DNA of 64,000 nucleotides, taken from assembly GCF_002117005.1 (NCBI RefSeq), contig NZ_CP021023.1, forward strand, positions 2,714,995-2,778,994. Direction: 5' to 3'. Shown one piece after another: positions 25,207 through 34,006 of this stretch. Within the stretch, counting starts at the first letter, position 1. Each line of letters starts with the position of its first letter. A program made the translations under genes and the position numbers. The notes under the pieces were generated by a model. That model ran no database searches. It had not been told where the DNA came from and worked only from the letters and a program-made list of their open reading frames with translations. This DNA is from Sedimentisphaera salicampi. GTDB lineage: Bacteria; Planctomycetota; Phycisphaerae; Sedimentisphaerales; Sedimentisphaeraceae.

Positions 25207-26568
25207 ATGTTCAGCAAGTTAGTAAACGTTTTCAAGATACCTGACCTACGCAAGAAGATACTGTTTACAATAATGCTGCTATGCATTTACAGGGTAGGAT
25301 TCCATATCCACGTGCCCGGAACAGATAATGAAGTGATTCAGCAGCAGACAAGCAGCAGGGATTCTTCTTCGCCTCTCGGCAGAATGGCCGAGACGATGCA
25401 GATGTTTACAGGCGGTACGCTGAGCCGGAGTTCACTCTTCGGGCTTGGGATTATGCCTTACATCTCTGCTTCAATTATCTTGATGCTTCTGGGGGAAGTT
25501 TGGGAACCGCTTAAAAAGCTCAGGCAGGAAGGTATGCAGGGGCAGCGAAAAATACAGGAGTACACCCGATATCTCACGGTGCCCTTGTGTGTGATTCAGG
25601 CCCTTATGATAATGACGTGGCTAAGGTCGATGGGCGGTATATATCCCGGAATGGAGTTTTCTACCACTCTGCTCGGGGTTATAGGTATGACCGCCGGCAC
25701 ACTCTTTTTGATGTGGCTCGGCGAACAGATAGATGAATACGGTATTGGAAACGGCATCAGTCTTTTGATTATGGCTGGTATCCTTTCGAGAATGCCGGGA
25801 ACAGTGGTTCAGGTCGCTCAAAATTCTACCTTACAGGTGGGGGCTATCGAAGGCCAGTACGGGCCTGGCAAGATTATGTTTATTGTTGCCGCTTTCCTCT
25901 TTGTGGTAGCGGGGGCGATCCTCATTACTCAGGCACAGAGAAGAATACCAATACAGCAGGCACGTCAGATGAGAGGCCGCAGGATGGTTGGCGGAGTTCG
26001 CCATTATCTGCCGTTGCGTGTTAATCACGGCGGCGTAATGCCGATTATCTTTGCCTCAAGTTTGATGATGTTCCCGGGAATCATAATAGATCAGATTGCC
26101 AAGATTGGTACGCTGGGAGGAAGTCCGGTTATGATGTACCTTGCAGGTGCGTTTACTCCGCAGGCCTGGACATACAACTTCGTTTATATTGTAATGATCT
26201 TTGCTTTCTCATATTTCTGGACTACTGTACAGTTCCAGCCGAAAGATTTGGCGAAAAGCCTTCGTGATCAGGGCAGTTTTGTGCCAGGGCTTCGCCCGGG
26301 GCACAGAACCGCAGAATATCTTGAGAAGGTGATGACAAGAATTACATTTTACGGGGCATCTTTCCTCGCAGTGATTGCTGTAGTACCTCAGCTTGTTACA
26401 ATCCTTATGGGTGTTGACTGGGTAGTAGCTTCCTTCCTCGGAGGTACCGGTCTTCTGATTGTGGTAAGTGTTTCGCTTGATCTTGTTCAGAGAATTGAAT
26501 CCCAGCTCGTAATGCATAATTATGAAGGATTCTCCGATTCAGGTAAGATTAAAGGTGCAAGAAGATGA
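25207..26568 (+). CDS. secY: protein translocase subunit SecY
   Basis: 453 residues with about ten hydrophobic helices. The plug and early helices include FTGGTLSRSSLFGLGIMPYI; the cytosolic loop before helix 7 reads QARRIPIQQARQMRGR-like (QRRIPIQQARQM) and ends with LPLRVNHGGVMPIIFA. SecY forms the protein-conducting channel with SecE and SecG. Its last four bases overlap adk (ATGA), so the two are translationally coupled, the normal spc-operon arrangement. Confidence 0.97.
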   Translation: MFSKLVNVFKIPDLRKKILFTIMLLCIYRVGFHIHVPGTDNEVIQQQTSSRDSSSPLGRMAETMQMFTGGTLSRSSLFGLGIMPYISASIILMLLGEVWEPLKKLRQEGMQGQRKIQEYTRYLTVPLCVIQALMIMTWLRSMGGIYPGMEFSTTLLGVIGMTAGTLFLMWLGEQIDEYGIGNGISLLIMAGILSRMPGTVVQVAQNSTLQVGAIEGQYGPGKIMFIVAAFLFVVAGAILITQAQRRIPIQQARQMRGRRMVGGVRHYLPLRVNHGGVMPIIFASSLMMFPGIIIDQIAKIGTLGGSPVMMYLAGAFTPQAWTYNFVYIVMIFAFSYFWTTVQFQPKDLAKSLRDQGSFVPGLRPGHRTAEYLEKVMTRITFYGASFLAVIAVVPQLVTILMGVDWVVASFLGGTGLLIVVSVSLDLVQRIESQLVMHNYEGFSDSGKIKGARR

Positions 26569-27209
26569 TAGTAATACTCGTAGGTCCGCCGGGAGCAGGA
26601 AAAGGAACTCAGTGCAAGAAACTGGTTGAACAGTTTGATATGAAGCACCTTTCCAGCGGAGATATATTCAGAAGCGAGATTGCCGGCAAAACAGACCTCG
26701 GCCAGAAGGCCAAGCAGCACATAGACAAAGGTGAGCTTGTGCCCGATGAGCTTGTTATAGATATGATGATTTCAGCCGTTAAGAATGCCGATTACAACTG
26801 CATTCTCGATGGATTCCCGAGAACTCTGCCTCAGGCGGAGCAGCTCGATAAAGCTCTCGAAAAGGAAAATACCAAAATTGATGCTGTGATTGAGCTCGCT
26901 GTCAACGACGAAACAGTTGTCCAGCGGATTTCCAAACGCAGAGTCTGCCCAGACTGCGGGGCTGTGTATCACCTTGAAACTATGCCTCCAATGCAGGATG
27001 GGATATGCGATAAATGCGGCAGCAAAATTATCCAGCGGGATGATGATAAGAGGGAAGTTGTTCTTGAAAGACTCGAAACTTATCATAAAATGACTGAACC
27101 GATCATCTCGCATTACAAAGATGCGTCTGCTGCTTATATTGAAATAGATGGCTCACAGCGGCCCGAAGCGATAACTAATGATATCGCTCAAAGGTTGAAA
27201 GAAGCATAG
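26565..27209 (+). CDS. adk: adenylate kinase, zinc-lid type
   Basis: 214 residues. P-loop GPPGAGKGTQ at residue 7, the NMP-binding helix region SSGDIFRSE, DGFPRTLPQAEQL, and a LID with four cysteines (CPDCG and CDKCG), which bind zinc in many bacterial enzymes. It converts AMP and ATP into two ADP. It overlaps secY by four bases and is followed after three bases by map. Confidence 0.97.
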   Translation: MIVILVGPPGAGKGTQCKKLVEQFDMKHLSSGDIFRSEIAGKTDLGQKAKQHIDKGELVPDELVIDMMISAVKNADYNCILDGFPRTLPQAEQLDKALEKENTKIDAVIELAVNDETVVQRISKRRVCPDCGAVYHLETMPPMQDGICDKCGSKIIQRDDDKREVVLERLETYHKMTEPIISHYKDASAAYIEIDGSQRPEAITNDIAQRLKEA

Positions 27210-27212
27210 GGA

Positions 27213-27989
27213 ATGGGTTTTTCCATTAAAAATAGCAGCGAAATTGAAAAAATGCGAGTTTCAGGCGGAATTGTCCGCAAGGCTCTTGAAAATGTAAGAA
27301 GTATCTGCAAGCCCGGTGTAACAACCGCAGAGCTTGATGAAATAGCTGCTAAAACTGCTGAAGAAGTAGGTGCGGCAACGCTCTTTAAAGGGCAGAAATC
27401 TCCGCATACTCCCAAGCCGTTTCCCGGTGCTGTATGTGCTTCGGTAAACGAGCAGGTAGTACACGGCATCCCCTCCAGCAGGGTTGAGCTCTCTGAGGGC
27501 GATATTGTGAGCGTTGATTTCGGCGTAAAGCTTGATGGTTATTGCGGAGATTCAGCCGTTACGATTGCCGTAGGCGAGGTTTCCGCTCTCAAGCGTAAAC
27601 TGATGGACGTTACTAAAGCAGTTTTGGATATTGCTATAAATAATATGGCTCCCGGGAAGAAATGGAGCGGGATAGCTGCTCAGATGCAGGCAAAGGCCAA
27701 GTCTGAGGGGTTTTCCGTGGTGAAAGAGCTTGTAGGCCATGGCATCGGCAAGGAAATGCACGAACCCCCGCAGGTGCCGAATTTTGTTGATAGATTTACG
27801 CTCAACAACGATTTCACCCTTAGAGAAGGGATGGTAATAGCTGTTGAGCCGATGATAAACGCCGGCAGAGGCGCAGTTAAAACTTTAAGAGACGGCTGGA
27901 CAGTGGTAACCAGAGATGGAAGACCAAGCGCTCATTTTGAGCACACTATAGCTGTTACAGCCTCCGGATGTGAAGTGATGACTGGATAA
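27213..27989 (+). CDS. map: methionine aminopeptidase, type I
   Basis: 258 residues. All five metal ligands are visible: Asp in [17 protein letters not shown] (two), His in [10 protein letters not shown], Glu in EGMVIAVEP and Glu in FEHTIAVT. It removes the initiator Met from new proteins at the ribosome. The ATG follows a weak site, TAGGGAATG. It is followed by infA after 14 bases. Confidence 0.96.
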   Translation: MGFSIKNSSEIEKMRVSGGIVRKALENVRSICKPGVTTAELDEIAAKTAEEVGAATLFKGQKSPHTPKPFPGAVCASVNEQVVHGIPSSRVELSEGDIVSVDFGVKLDGYCGDSAVTIAVGEVSALKRKLMDVTKAVLDIAINNMAPGKKWSGIAAQMQAKAKSEGFSVVKELVGHGIGKEMHEPPQVPNFVDRFTLNNDFTLREGMVIAVEPMINAGRGAVKTLRDGWTVVTRDGRPSAHFEHTIAVTASGCEVMTG

Positions 27990-28003
27990 CTGAAAAGGTT
28001 ACT

Positions 28004-28219
28004 ATGGGTAAGAACGACGGAATAAGAATCGAAGGTAAAGTGCTTGAAGCTATGCCGAATGCTGTTTTCAAGGTTGAGCTTGAAAATGGACATCAGATTG
28101 AGGCGCATGTTTCAGGTAAAATGAGGATGCATTTTATTCGTATCCTTCCCGGAGATACTGTAGTAGTAGAAATGAGTCCATACGACTTAAGTAAAGGTCG
28201 TATTGTTTTAAGAAAATAG
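28004..28219 (+). CDS. infA: translation initiation factor IF-1
   Basis: 71 residues, an S1-like OB fold: [37 protein letters not shown] and [14 protein letters not shown] are conserved. IF-1 occupies the A site during initiation. It lies in the usual place between map and rpmJ. Confidence 0.97.
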   Translation: MGKNDGIRIEGKVLEAMPNAVFKVELENGHQIEAHVSGKMRMHFIRILPGDTVVVEMSPYDLSKGRIVLRK

Positions 28220-28258
28220 AACGCCGCATAAGCGGCCATTTAGCGGACAGGTGCTGAT

Positions 28259-28375
28259 ATGAAAGTTAGAAGTTCAGTAAAGCGTATCTGTGAAAGTTGC
28301 AAAATTATAAAGAGGAAGGGCGTGATCAGAGTAGTCTGTTCTGCCAATCCGCGTCATAAGCAGAGACAGGGCTAA
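28259..28375 (+). CDS. rpmJ: 50S ribosomal protein L36
   Basis: 38 residues, [20 protein letters not shown] and so on to HKQRQG, with the zinc-ligand Cys residues (CESC, a later Cys) and His of the zinc-binding L36 type. ACAGGTGCTGAT precedes the ATG. It lies between infA and rpsM, as is usual. Confidence 0.95.
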   Translation: MKVRSSVKRICESCKIIKRKGVIRVVCSANPRHKQRQG

Positions 28376-28400
28376 CCCTTTAATTTCGTAAGGAGCAATT

Positions 28401-28784
28401 ATGCCTCGTATAGTCGGTGTAGATGTACCAAACAATAAACAAATATTCTATTCTCTTCTGTATATACACGGAATCGGGAAACATTATTCGAAGAAAGTCC
28501 TTGAAAAGGTTGGTATAGAACCAACCCGCAGGGCTGACCAGCTTACTGATGAAGAGCTCACGAAACTCTCTCAGCTTATCACTGATAAGTATGAGATTGA
28601 AGGCCAGCTCAGAAGGAAAGTTGTTCAAGATATTAACAGGCTCAAAGAGATTGGCTGTTACAGGGGCTTCCGTCATAAAAGAGGCCTGCCCTGCCGTGGA
28701 CAGCAGACACAGTGCAACTCCCGCACGCGTAAAGGCAAGAAGAAAACAGTTGCAGGCAAGAAGAGTGTTAAGGCGTTACGCTGA
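28401..28784 (+). CDS. rpsM: 30S ribosomal protein S13
   Basis: 127 residues. It begins MPRIVGVDVPNNKQIFYSL. The C-terminal signature reads RGLPCRGQQTQCNSRTRKG, where most bacteria have RGLPVRGQRTKTNARTRKG, so several substitutions lie in the tail region that contacts P-site tRNA. S13 forms intersubunit bridges in the head. AGGAGCAATT precedes the ATG. Confidence 0.96.
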   Translation: MPRIVGVDVPNNKQIFYSLLYIHGIGKHYSKKVLEKVGIEPTRRADQLTDEELTKLSQLITDKYEIEGQLRRKVVQDINRLKEIGCYRGFRHKRGLPCRGQQTQCNSRTRKGKKKTVAGKKSVKALR

Positions 28785-28816
28785 ATCTGTGAATTTATTA
28801 GCAGGATAATATTTAA

Positions 28817-29197
28817 ATGGCTAAAGCTACTAAAAGAAAAACAAGAAAAAATGTACCTAAGGGTGTGGTGCATATTAAATCTACCTTCAACAACACCGTG
28901 GTAACTATCACCGATATGGAAGGCGCATCTCTCTGCGCTGCTTCAGCCGGACAGATGGGATTCAAGGGCTCAAGAAAGAGCACACCTTTTGCCGCTCAGA
29001 AGGCCGCTGAAAAGGCTGCTACTGAAGCAAAAAGGCACGGGCTTAGAGATGTTGAAATTCAGGTGAAAGGACCGGGGCAGGGAAGAGAATCAGCTATTAC
29101 TGCGATTCAAAGCTCAGGGATCAGAATTTCATCTATTGAAGACGTAACACCTATACCGCACAACGGCTGCCGTCCTCCGAAACGCCGCCGCGTGTAA
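28817..29197 (+). CDS. rpsK: 30S ribosomal protein S11
   Basis: 126 residues. [38 protein letters not shown] and the C-terminal [18 protein letters not shown] are standard. S11 sits in the platform and binds mRNA near the E site. In most bacteria rpsD (S4) follows; here the next gene is rpoA, so rpsD lies elsewhere or outside the window. Confidence 0.97.
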   Translation: MAKATKRKTRKNVPKGVVHIKSTFNNTVVTITDMEGASLCAASAGQMGFKGSRKSTPFAAQKAAEKAATEAKRHGLRDVEIQVKGPGQGRESAITAIQSSGIRISSIEDVTPIPHNGCRPPKRRRV

Positions 29198-29303
29198 GGT
29201 GGTTCAAATAAAGCTTTATTAAAAATATGGATTACAAGTAACAGATTGCATTTTCCGGTTTGCCGACCGGTTATGCGGGAACCTTGTTTGAAGAGGCAAT
29301 AAT
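29198..29303 (+). promoter_or_regulatory. gap between rpsK and rpoA with a small hairpin
   Basis: A 106-base gap at the place where rpsD is usually found. It contains the hairpin CCGGT-TTGCCG-ACCGG at 29255-29270 without a T run. It could be a processing or regulatory element; there is no gene. Confidence 0.3.
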
Positions 29304-30299
29304 ATGCGTATAACTTGGAGAGGCATCGAACTGCCTACAAAGTTCGAGATTGACAAAGAAATATCGAATGTGTATTACGGCAGGTTTGTCGTAGAGCCGT
29401 TTGAAAGAGGCTTCGGTACTACAATCGGTAACAGCCTGAGGCGTGTTCTGCTTTCCTCGATTGAGGGAGCAGCGGTAACACGTGTAAAGATTCACGGAGT
29501 GGATCACGAGTTTACAACTATACCGGGCGTTCTCGAAGACGTTACCGACATCATCATCAACATCAAGAAGATTGTCCTCAAGCTTCAGGGCAGCGGCGAG
29601 AGAAAAATAAAACTCACTGCCAAGAAAAAAGGCCCTGTTACAGCAGAAATGATCGAAACCGATCAGTACGTGGAAATAGTTAATAAAGACCACGTGATTT
29701 TCAACCTAACCGAAGATAAAGAGGTTGAAATGGAAATGACAGTCCAAAAGGGCAGAGGATACTGGGCTGTTAAAGACCGGATCGCTGATTTGGACAGGTT
29801 TGATCAGGAAGTGGGTAATATTGAAGTTGATGCCCTCTTTTCCCCGATAGTACGTGTGCGCTACAATACTGAAGATACAAGAGTTGGCCAGCGTACAAAT
29901 TACGATAAGCTCATCCTCGAAGTTTGGACAGACGGTACGACAACTCCGCAGCTTGCGGTTATTGAGGCCGCCAAAATTCTTCGCAAACATATTAACCCGT
30001 TCACCCATTTCAGTATTCCGGGCGAAGAGGTCGTTGACGGCGAGCTCGTGGTTCAGGATTCTGAGAAAAAGGGTGAGGATGAAGAGCTCAACAGGAAGCT
30101 TGATATGCCGATCGGCGATCTTGAGCTGTCTGTGCGTGCAGGTAACTGCCTTGAGTCTATAAAGCTCCAGACAGTAAGAGATCTGGTTCGGTATAACGAA
30201 AGCGATCTTCTCAAGGTTCGAAGCTTCGGGAAGACCTCGCTAAGAGAGATAAAGAGAAAGCTTGAAGAGCTTGGTTTGTCTCTTGGAATGGAAGTATAA
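29304..30299 (+). CDS. rpoA: DNA-directed RNA polymerase subunit alpha
   Basis: 331 residues. N-terminal dimerisation domain with GRFVVEPFERGFGTTIGNSL, RRVLLSSIEGAAVTRVKI and the C-terminal domain (about residues 255-330) with GNCLESIKLQTVRDLVRYNE and FGKTSLREIKRKLEELGL, which binds UP elements and activators. AGAGGCAATAAT precedes the ATG. Alpha nucleates polymerase assembly; linkage to the ribosomal genes is the usual alpha-operon arrangement. Confidence 0.97.
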   Translation: MRITWRGIELPTKFEIDKEISNVYYGRFVVEPFERGFGTTIGNSLRRVLLSSIEGAAVTRVKIHGVDHEFTTIPGVLEDVTDIIINIKKIVLKLQGSGERKIKLTAKKKGPVTAEMIETDQYVEIVNKDHVIFNLTEDKEVEMEMTVQKGRGYWAVKDRIADLDRFDQEVGNIEVDALFSPIVRVRYNTEDTRVGQRTNYDKLILEVWTDGTTTPQLAVIEAAKILRKHINPFTHFSIPGEEVVDGELVVQDSEKKGEDEELNRKLDMPIGDLELSVRAGNCLESIKLQTVRDLVRYNESDLLKVRSFGKTSLREIKRKLEELGLSLGMEV

Positions 30300-30365
30300 G
30301 AGCAGAGCCTCTTATTAGCGTTTTGATATAATAATGAAGTTATAAAGATATAAGGGATCAGAACA

Positions 30366-30944
30366 ATGCGTCACCGTGTAGCAGGACGTCATTTAGGCAG
30401 AACATGCCAGCACCGTACAGCGATGCGTAGAAATATGGCCAGCTCCCTTTTTGAGCACGGCAGAATATGCACTACTCTGGAAAAAGCCAAAGAGGTAAAA
30501 CCGTTTGCAGAAAAGCTTATTACGCTTGCCAAGAAGGGCGACCTCGCCTCTCGCAGGCGTGCGATTTCTCTTCTGGGCGATAGAAATATCTTCGAAGAGA
30601 AAGACGGCGTAAATCAGAGAGTGGGTACTGTTGTAGGAAGGCTGTTCAGCGATATTGGGCCGAAATTCATAGACCGCCCGGGCGGTTATACAAGAATTAT
30701 CAAGCTCGCAAAGAGACGCCTTGGAGACAGCGGAAGCCTCTGCTATCTTCAGCTCGTTGAAGAAGAGCTTGAATTCAAAGAGAAAAAATCGGCACCAAAA
30801 AAATCTCAGCCCCAACAGGCTGAACCTCAAATGCAGGCTCAGGCCGTTGAAGCTGAAACGCCTACGGCTGAAGAGCTCGCTGAAGACCAGCAGGCAGATA
30901 CTTCAGAACAGGCCGAAGAAGAAAGCAAAGAAGACAAGAGCTGA
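30366..30944 (+). CDS. rplQ: 50S ribosomal protein L17 with an acidic C-terminal extension
   Basis: 192 residues; the L17 core is about the first 125 (MRHRVAGRHLGRTCQHRTAM, RNMASSLFEHGRICTTLEKA). The remaining 65 residues are Gln/Glu/Ala-rich (from KKSAPKKSQPQQAEP onward), low in complexity and probably disordered. The core binds near the tunnel exit. The extension may be lineage specific. Confidence 0.95.
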   Translation: MRHRVAGRHLGRTCQHRTAMRRNMASSLFEHGRICTTLEKAKEVKPFAEKLITLAKKGDLASRRRAISLLGDRNIFEEKDGVNQRVGTVVGRLFSDIGPKFIDRPGGYTRIIKLAKRRLGDSGSLCYLQLVEEELEFKEKKSAPKKSQPQQAEPQMQAQAVEAETPTAEELAEDQQADTSEQAEEESKEDKS

Positions 30945-30953
30945 TTCGACCTT

Positions 30954-31370
30954 ATGGACTGTGTATTCTGTAAAATCATTGCAGGGCAGATACCCTGCAG
31001 CAAGGTTTATGAGGATGATAACGTGCTTGCGTTTATGGATATCAATCCGCTCGCTGAGTATCATACACTCGTAATACCGAAAGAGCATTTTGAGTTTTTG
31101 TGGGATTGCCCGGCCGAGCTCTCAGCGGCCATTGGTTCGGCTTTGCCTAAGATAAGCAGGGCAGTTCAGAAGGCTTCAGGCAGCGATGGGTGCAATGTGC
31201 TCAACAACAATGCTTCCGCCGCCGGGCAGGCAGTACCGCATATACATTTCCATATAATTCCTCGATTCGAGAACGACGGGGTGTTCACCGAATGGCCTGC
31301 AAAACAGCTCGCCCCAGAGAAGGCGCAGCAGGCCGCAGAGAAAATCAAAACCCTGATCGATGCTGAGTGA
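30954..31370 (+). CDS. HIT family nucleotide-binding hydrolase (HinT-like)
   Basis: 138 residues. CVFCKIIAGQIPCSKVYEDD starts the protein and HIHFHIIPR is the histidine triad HxHxHxx near residue 97, which hydrolyses phosphoramidate or dinucleotide substrates such as AMP-lysine. It starts 10 bases after rplQ and is the last gene before the terminator at 31480, so it is probably cotranscribed with the alpha operon. Confidence 0.93.
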   Translation: MDCVFCKIIAGQIPCSKVYEDDNVLAFMDINPLAEYHTLVIPKEHFEFLWDCPAELSAAIGSALPKISRAVQKASGSDGCNVLNNNASAAGQAVPHIHFHIIPRFENDGVFTEWPAKQLAPEKAQQAAEKIKTLIDAE

Positions 31371-31440
31371 ATAAGAAAAAAGTCACAGCCATCTCATAGA
31401 AGCCCAAAATATAGGATGTTTCTTTAAAGTTAGCGGGGTT

Positions 31441-31465
31441 AACATTTTCATTTTAATACCCTTTC
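31441..31465. repeat. 25-bp direct repeat copy 1 (identical to 33257-33281)
   Basis: Identical over 25 bases to the ribosome-binding and start region of the beta-helix gene at 33267. On the minus strand this copy also has GAAAGGG before an ATG, opening a 22-codon frame (31391-31456) that starts MKML like the real gene and then differs. It is probably the remnant of a duplicated gene start. Confidence 0.7.
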
Positions 31466-31479
31466 TTAAAGACAATTAC

Positions 31480-31516
31480 AGCTTTTCTGCGGCGAAGCGG
31501 AAAAGCTTTTTCTTTA
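31480..31516 (+). terminator. intrinsic terminator of the ribosomal/alpha operon
   Basis: AGCTTTTCTGC (31480-31490) pairs with GCGGAAAAGCT (31497-31507) with one G-U pair, loop GGCGAA, followed by TTTTTCTTT. A-rich sequence before the stem may let it also work on the minus strand, facing the gene ending at 31578. Confidence 0.88.
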
Positions 31517-31577
31517 ATTTAAAAATTTTTTCCCTGAGCCAATAAAAGACTCTCTGTTCAAAAAGGCATAGAAAAAC

Positions 31578-32180
31578 TCAGTTTAGAGACTGTTTCAGCG
31601 GCCATGCGTCTGGGCAGTAGTCCAGCCAGTAGTCTGCTAAAATTGCGCAATCTATCATATCGACATTAAAATCGTTGTTCAGATCTGCTTGAGCTGCTCC
31701 GCTCAGCCAGTTATCTGCCATATTCAGCAGATCTTCATTACACACTCTGCACGCCTGCACGGCATCGAGCACAGAGAAATTTATCCAGCCGATATTCTCT
31801 CCCCAAGCCCAGCCGGCAAACTCACCTTCCGTATCAATGGTTACTCCGCCGTGGGTTGGTGCAAAATTGATCCAGCCTGCGTTCTCAGCCCATGCGAAGC
31901 CTGAAAGATTCCCGCTGCCGTCATTTTCAATGCCTCCATAGCTTGAGGGCGAGAGGTTGATCCAGCCGATATTCTCCGCCCAAACAAACCCTTCAACCGA
32001 ATCAGAAGACACGTGAACACCGCTGCCCTGAGCGGGCTGGAAATTCAGCCAGCCTGCGTTTTCGCTCCATGCATACTGACTGCCGTCGTCGTATGGGTCT
32101 ATATTTTCAGCAGAAACAGGCAGCCCAGCAGAGAAAAACAGAAAGGCAATCACAGAAAAACTTTTTACATAAGTATTCAT
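31578..32180 (-). CDS. secreted GWINF-repeat protein with dockerin-like C terminus
   Basis: 200 residues. A signal peptide ends near GLPVSAEN. Four repeats of about 35 residues follow, each with a W(S/A/G)EN(A/I)GW(L/I)N core (for example FAWAENAGWINFAPTHGG and WAWGENIGWINFS). The end reads DLNNDFNVDMIDCAILADYW, a single dockerin-like EF-hand motif. These repeats probably form a small beta-propeller or beta-prism-like surface domain, but no function is known to me. It lies on the opposite strand to the ribosomal operon, next to a second secreted repeat protein, and has TTTAAG-AAAGGAA-like bases just before the ATG. Confidence 0.82.
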   Translation of the reverse strand: MNTYVKSFSVIAFLFFSAGLPVSAENIDPYDDGSQYAWSENAGWLNFQPAQGSGVHVSSDSVEGFVWAENIGWINLSPSSYGGIENDGSGNLSGFAWAENAGWINFAPTHGGVTIDTEGEFAGWAWGENIGWINFSVLDAVQACRVCNEDLLNMADNWLSGAAQADLNNDFNVDMIDCAILADYWLDYCPDAWPLKQSLN

Positions 32181-32214
32181 TTAAGTTCCTTTCTATCTAA
32201 TTAGCTTTGCTGGA

Positions 32215-33267
32215 TTAAGGTGCATGATTAGTCCCAACCGTACTGCCTAGGGAATATATATTGTTGTTGTTGCCCACGGCACAATTGCTGTCTATGTAGC
32301 CGTTTTGGCAGAAAATTCCATAAGTGGCATTTTCGAAGGCAGTATTGTCAATAATGAGGCTGTTGCCTCCGCTTTGTATCCCGGCCATTCCATTATTCCT
32401 GGCAGTGTTGCTTTTTATCACTGACCCCTGTCCTGCGTGAATCCCGTTTCTCTCGTTTGAAGAAAAAACATTACCTTCAATTCTGCAAGCATCTGCAGAT
32501 GAAGTTGTAATTCCATGCTCTTCATTACCTGTACATACATTATCTATCAAAATAGAATTGCCGTTATTAACTAGTATCCCATCCTCTCCGTTATCACAAC
32601 ATCTGTTTCCTTTTATTAAATCATTGCCATAGGTAAATATTCCTTTACCTCCGTTTCCGGTGCATATATTATTCCTTACTGTTCCTCCGCCGTGGAGCAC
32701 AATACCATCGTTGCTGTTGTCTCTGATTATGCAGTTTTCAACGGTATGCCCCTTGCCGTAAAGAGTAATTGCATTACAACTATAATGCCCCGAACCGGTA
32801 TTTGAAATATGGACATTTGATATTCTGTGTCCTCCAGCGTTTGAATCACTGTTGTGCTCGACTATTCCGCGGGCAGAGAAGCCTGTAACAGTTCCGTTCG
32901 ATATGCTAACATTCCGGCAGCTCTGCATTATAATTCCGCTGATACCTGTAGAACCTTCTTCAGCTGATAGCGTGCAGCCGCAGAGATCAATTGTAACGTT
33001 ATTAACGCCTGAGCTAATATAGATGCCGGTTGAGGAGCATACTCTATTGCCGGTTAGGTAGTAGGAGCCCGATTCGTAGATATCGAATGTATCAACCGGA
33101 GTTTCTGAGCCCGGGATTGGGATTCGCGGCTCAACCTCATCAAGGGTTTTCATTGTCCCCGAGGAGGGAGGTGCGGAGGGCTCAAGCTCGCCGGCAGACA
33201 AAGCTGCTGGGAAACTCAACAAAAGAAGAGATAAAAAGAGATTTGCCGATTTACATAACATTTTCAT
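32215..33267 (-). CDS. secreted parallel beta-helix (pectate-lyase/NosD-like) protein
   Basis: 350 residues. The signal peptide ends near FPAALSAG. From about residue 70 to the end, short repeats of about 22 residues follow the right-handed beta-helix pattern: GIYISSGVNNVTIDLCGC, NCIIRDNSNDGIVLHGGG, GNRCCDNGEDGILVNNG and so on, with Asn ladders. Such domains bind or cleave acidic polysaccharides, but many in environmental bacteria are non-catalytic. No dockerin motif is seen. GAAAGGG lies 8 bases before the ATG. It may be cotranscribed with the gene at 32180, 34 bases downstream. Confidence 0.85.
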   Translation of the reverse strand: MKMLCKSANLFLSLLLLSFPAALSAGELEPSAPPSSGTMKTLDEVEPRIPIPGSETPVDTFDIYESGSYYLTGNRVCSSTGIYISSGVNNVTIDLCGCTLSAEEGSTGISGIIMQSCRNVSISNGTVTGFSARGIVEHNSDSNAGGHRISNVHISNTGSGHYSCNAITLYGKGHTVENCIIRDNSNDGIVLHGGGTVRNNICTGNGGKGIFTYGNDLIKGNRCCDNGEDGILVNNGNSILIDNVCTGNEEHGITTSSADACRIEGNVFSSNERNGIHAGQGSVIKSNTARNNGMAGIQSGGNSLIIDNTAFENATYGIFCQNGYIDSNCAVGNNNNIYSLGSTVGTNHAP

Positions 33268-33281
33268 TTTAATACCCTTTC
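33257..33281. repeat. 25-bp direct repeat copy 2 (identical to 31441-31465)
   Basis: Covers the ribosome binding site and first codons of the beta-helix gene on the minus strand; see the first copy. Confidence 0.7.
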
Positions 33282-34006
33282 ATAAAACAACTCTATTAAA
33301 TCTGCAGCAGCCTGTTTACTGCAAACCAAATTCTATATTCTTTTTTGATTTTGGTGTCATCAATCAGAGTGCAGAAAGATGTAGATTTAACCAATACTGT
33401 GGAGCTGTTAAACAACATCTAAAGCCAAACTAAGTGTATCAAATTCAAATGTTCATTTCAAGCAATTTCTTATTACTTCTTTTGCGGAGGTTCTTTGAGA
33501 GACAATATTTTTGGGCAAAGCTTTTTAAAGCCGAATCTATCCGCTTGTTTTCCGCCTTCGGCGGACAGGCTCTTCGCCTTCGGCGGACTCCACGCACGGC
33601 TCTGATTGTCTTTAGTATTACGCAGCGATTTCACGATACGAAATATTTAAACCGAGCCACGCATGAATCCGCCTTCGGCGGAGGAATAAGTGGACAAAAG
33701 GCAATGAGAAGGGAATAGGCAAAAGTTTTTTTCGCAGAATTTTTACGCTGCCCAGGCGGGCGCTCGCGCAGGTTCGCCCCTACTCGCCAACGAAACCCGC
33801 AGACAAAAAATCCTTAGCGAGTTTTCCGTCTTCGGCGGACTGGCTCAGTGAATAGACAGCAATAAATTCTGCAAAGCATTGCAGCATGATTATTTGCATT
33901 TTGCCGAAAAATAATTCCTCACATCCACCCATGAGTCTAAAATTTACTGGAAATTGAATTGGCGAAATGTATAATTCCGCATTCTAATTTCACAAGAGGT
34001 ATAGAA
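33282..34006. other. gene-free stretch with GC-rich repeat units
   Basis: About 700 bases without a convincing gene. It holds several copies of CCGCCTTCGGCGG-type palindromes (33552, 33575, 33670, and an altered one at 33827) and a 120-bp dispersed repeat (33575-33696). The 94-codon frame at 33434-33718 runs through these repeats and is not considered real. Confidence 0.6.
33575..33696 (+). repeat. dispersed 120-bp repeat with GCCTTCGGCGG ends, copy 1
   Basis: Shared with 61464-61590 in inverted orientation. Common stretches include GACTCCACG..CGGCTCTGATTG, CGCAGCGATTTCACGA, TTTAAACCGAGCCACGCATG and AATAAGTGGACA. The GC-rich palindromes at both sides suggest a MITE- or REP-like non-coding element. 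Confidence 0.75.

Noticed and set aside
33434-33718. A 94-codon frame on the plus strand
   Set aside because: It runs through the GC-rich palindromes and the 120-bp element, has no ribosome binding site and has an improbable composition.
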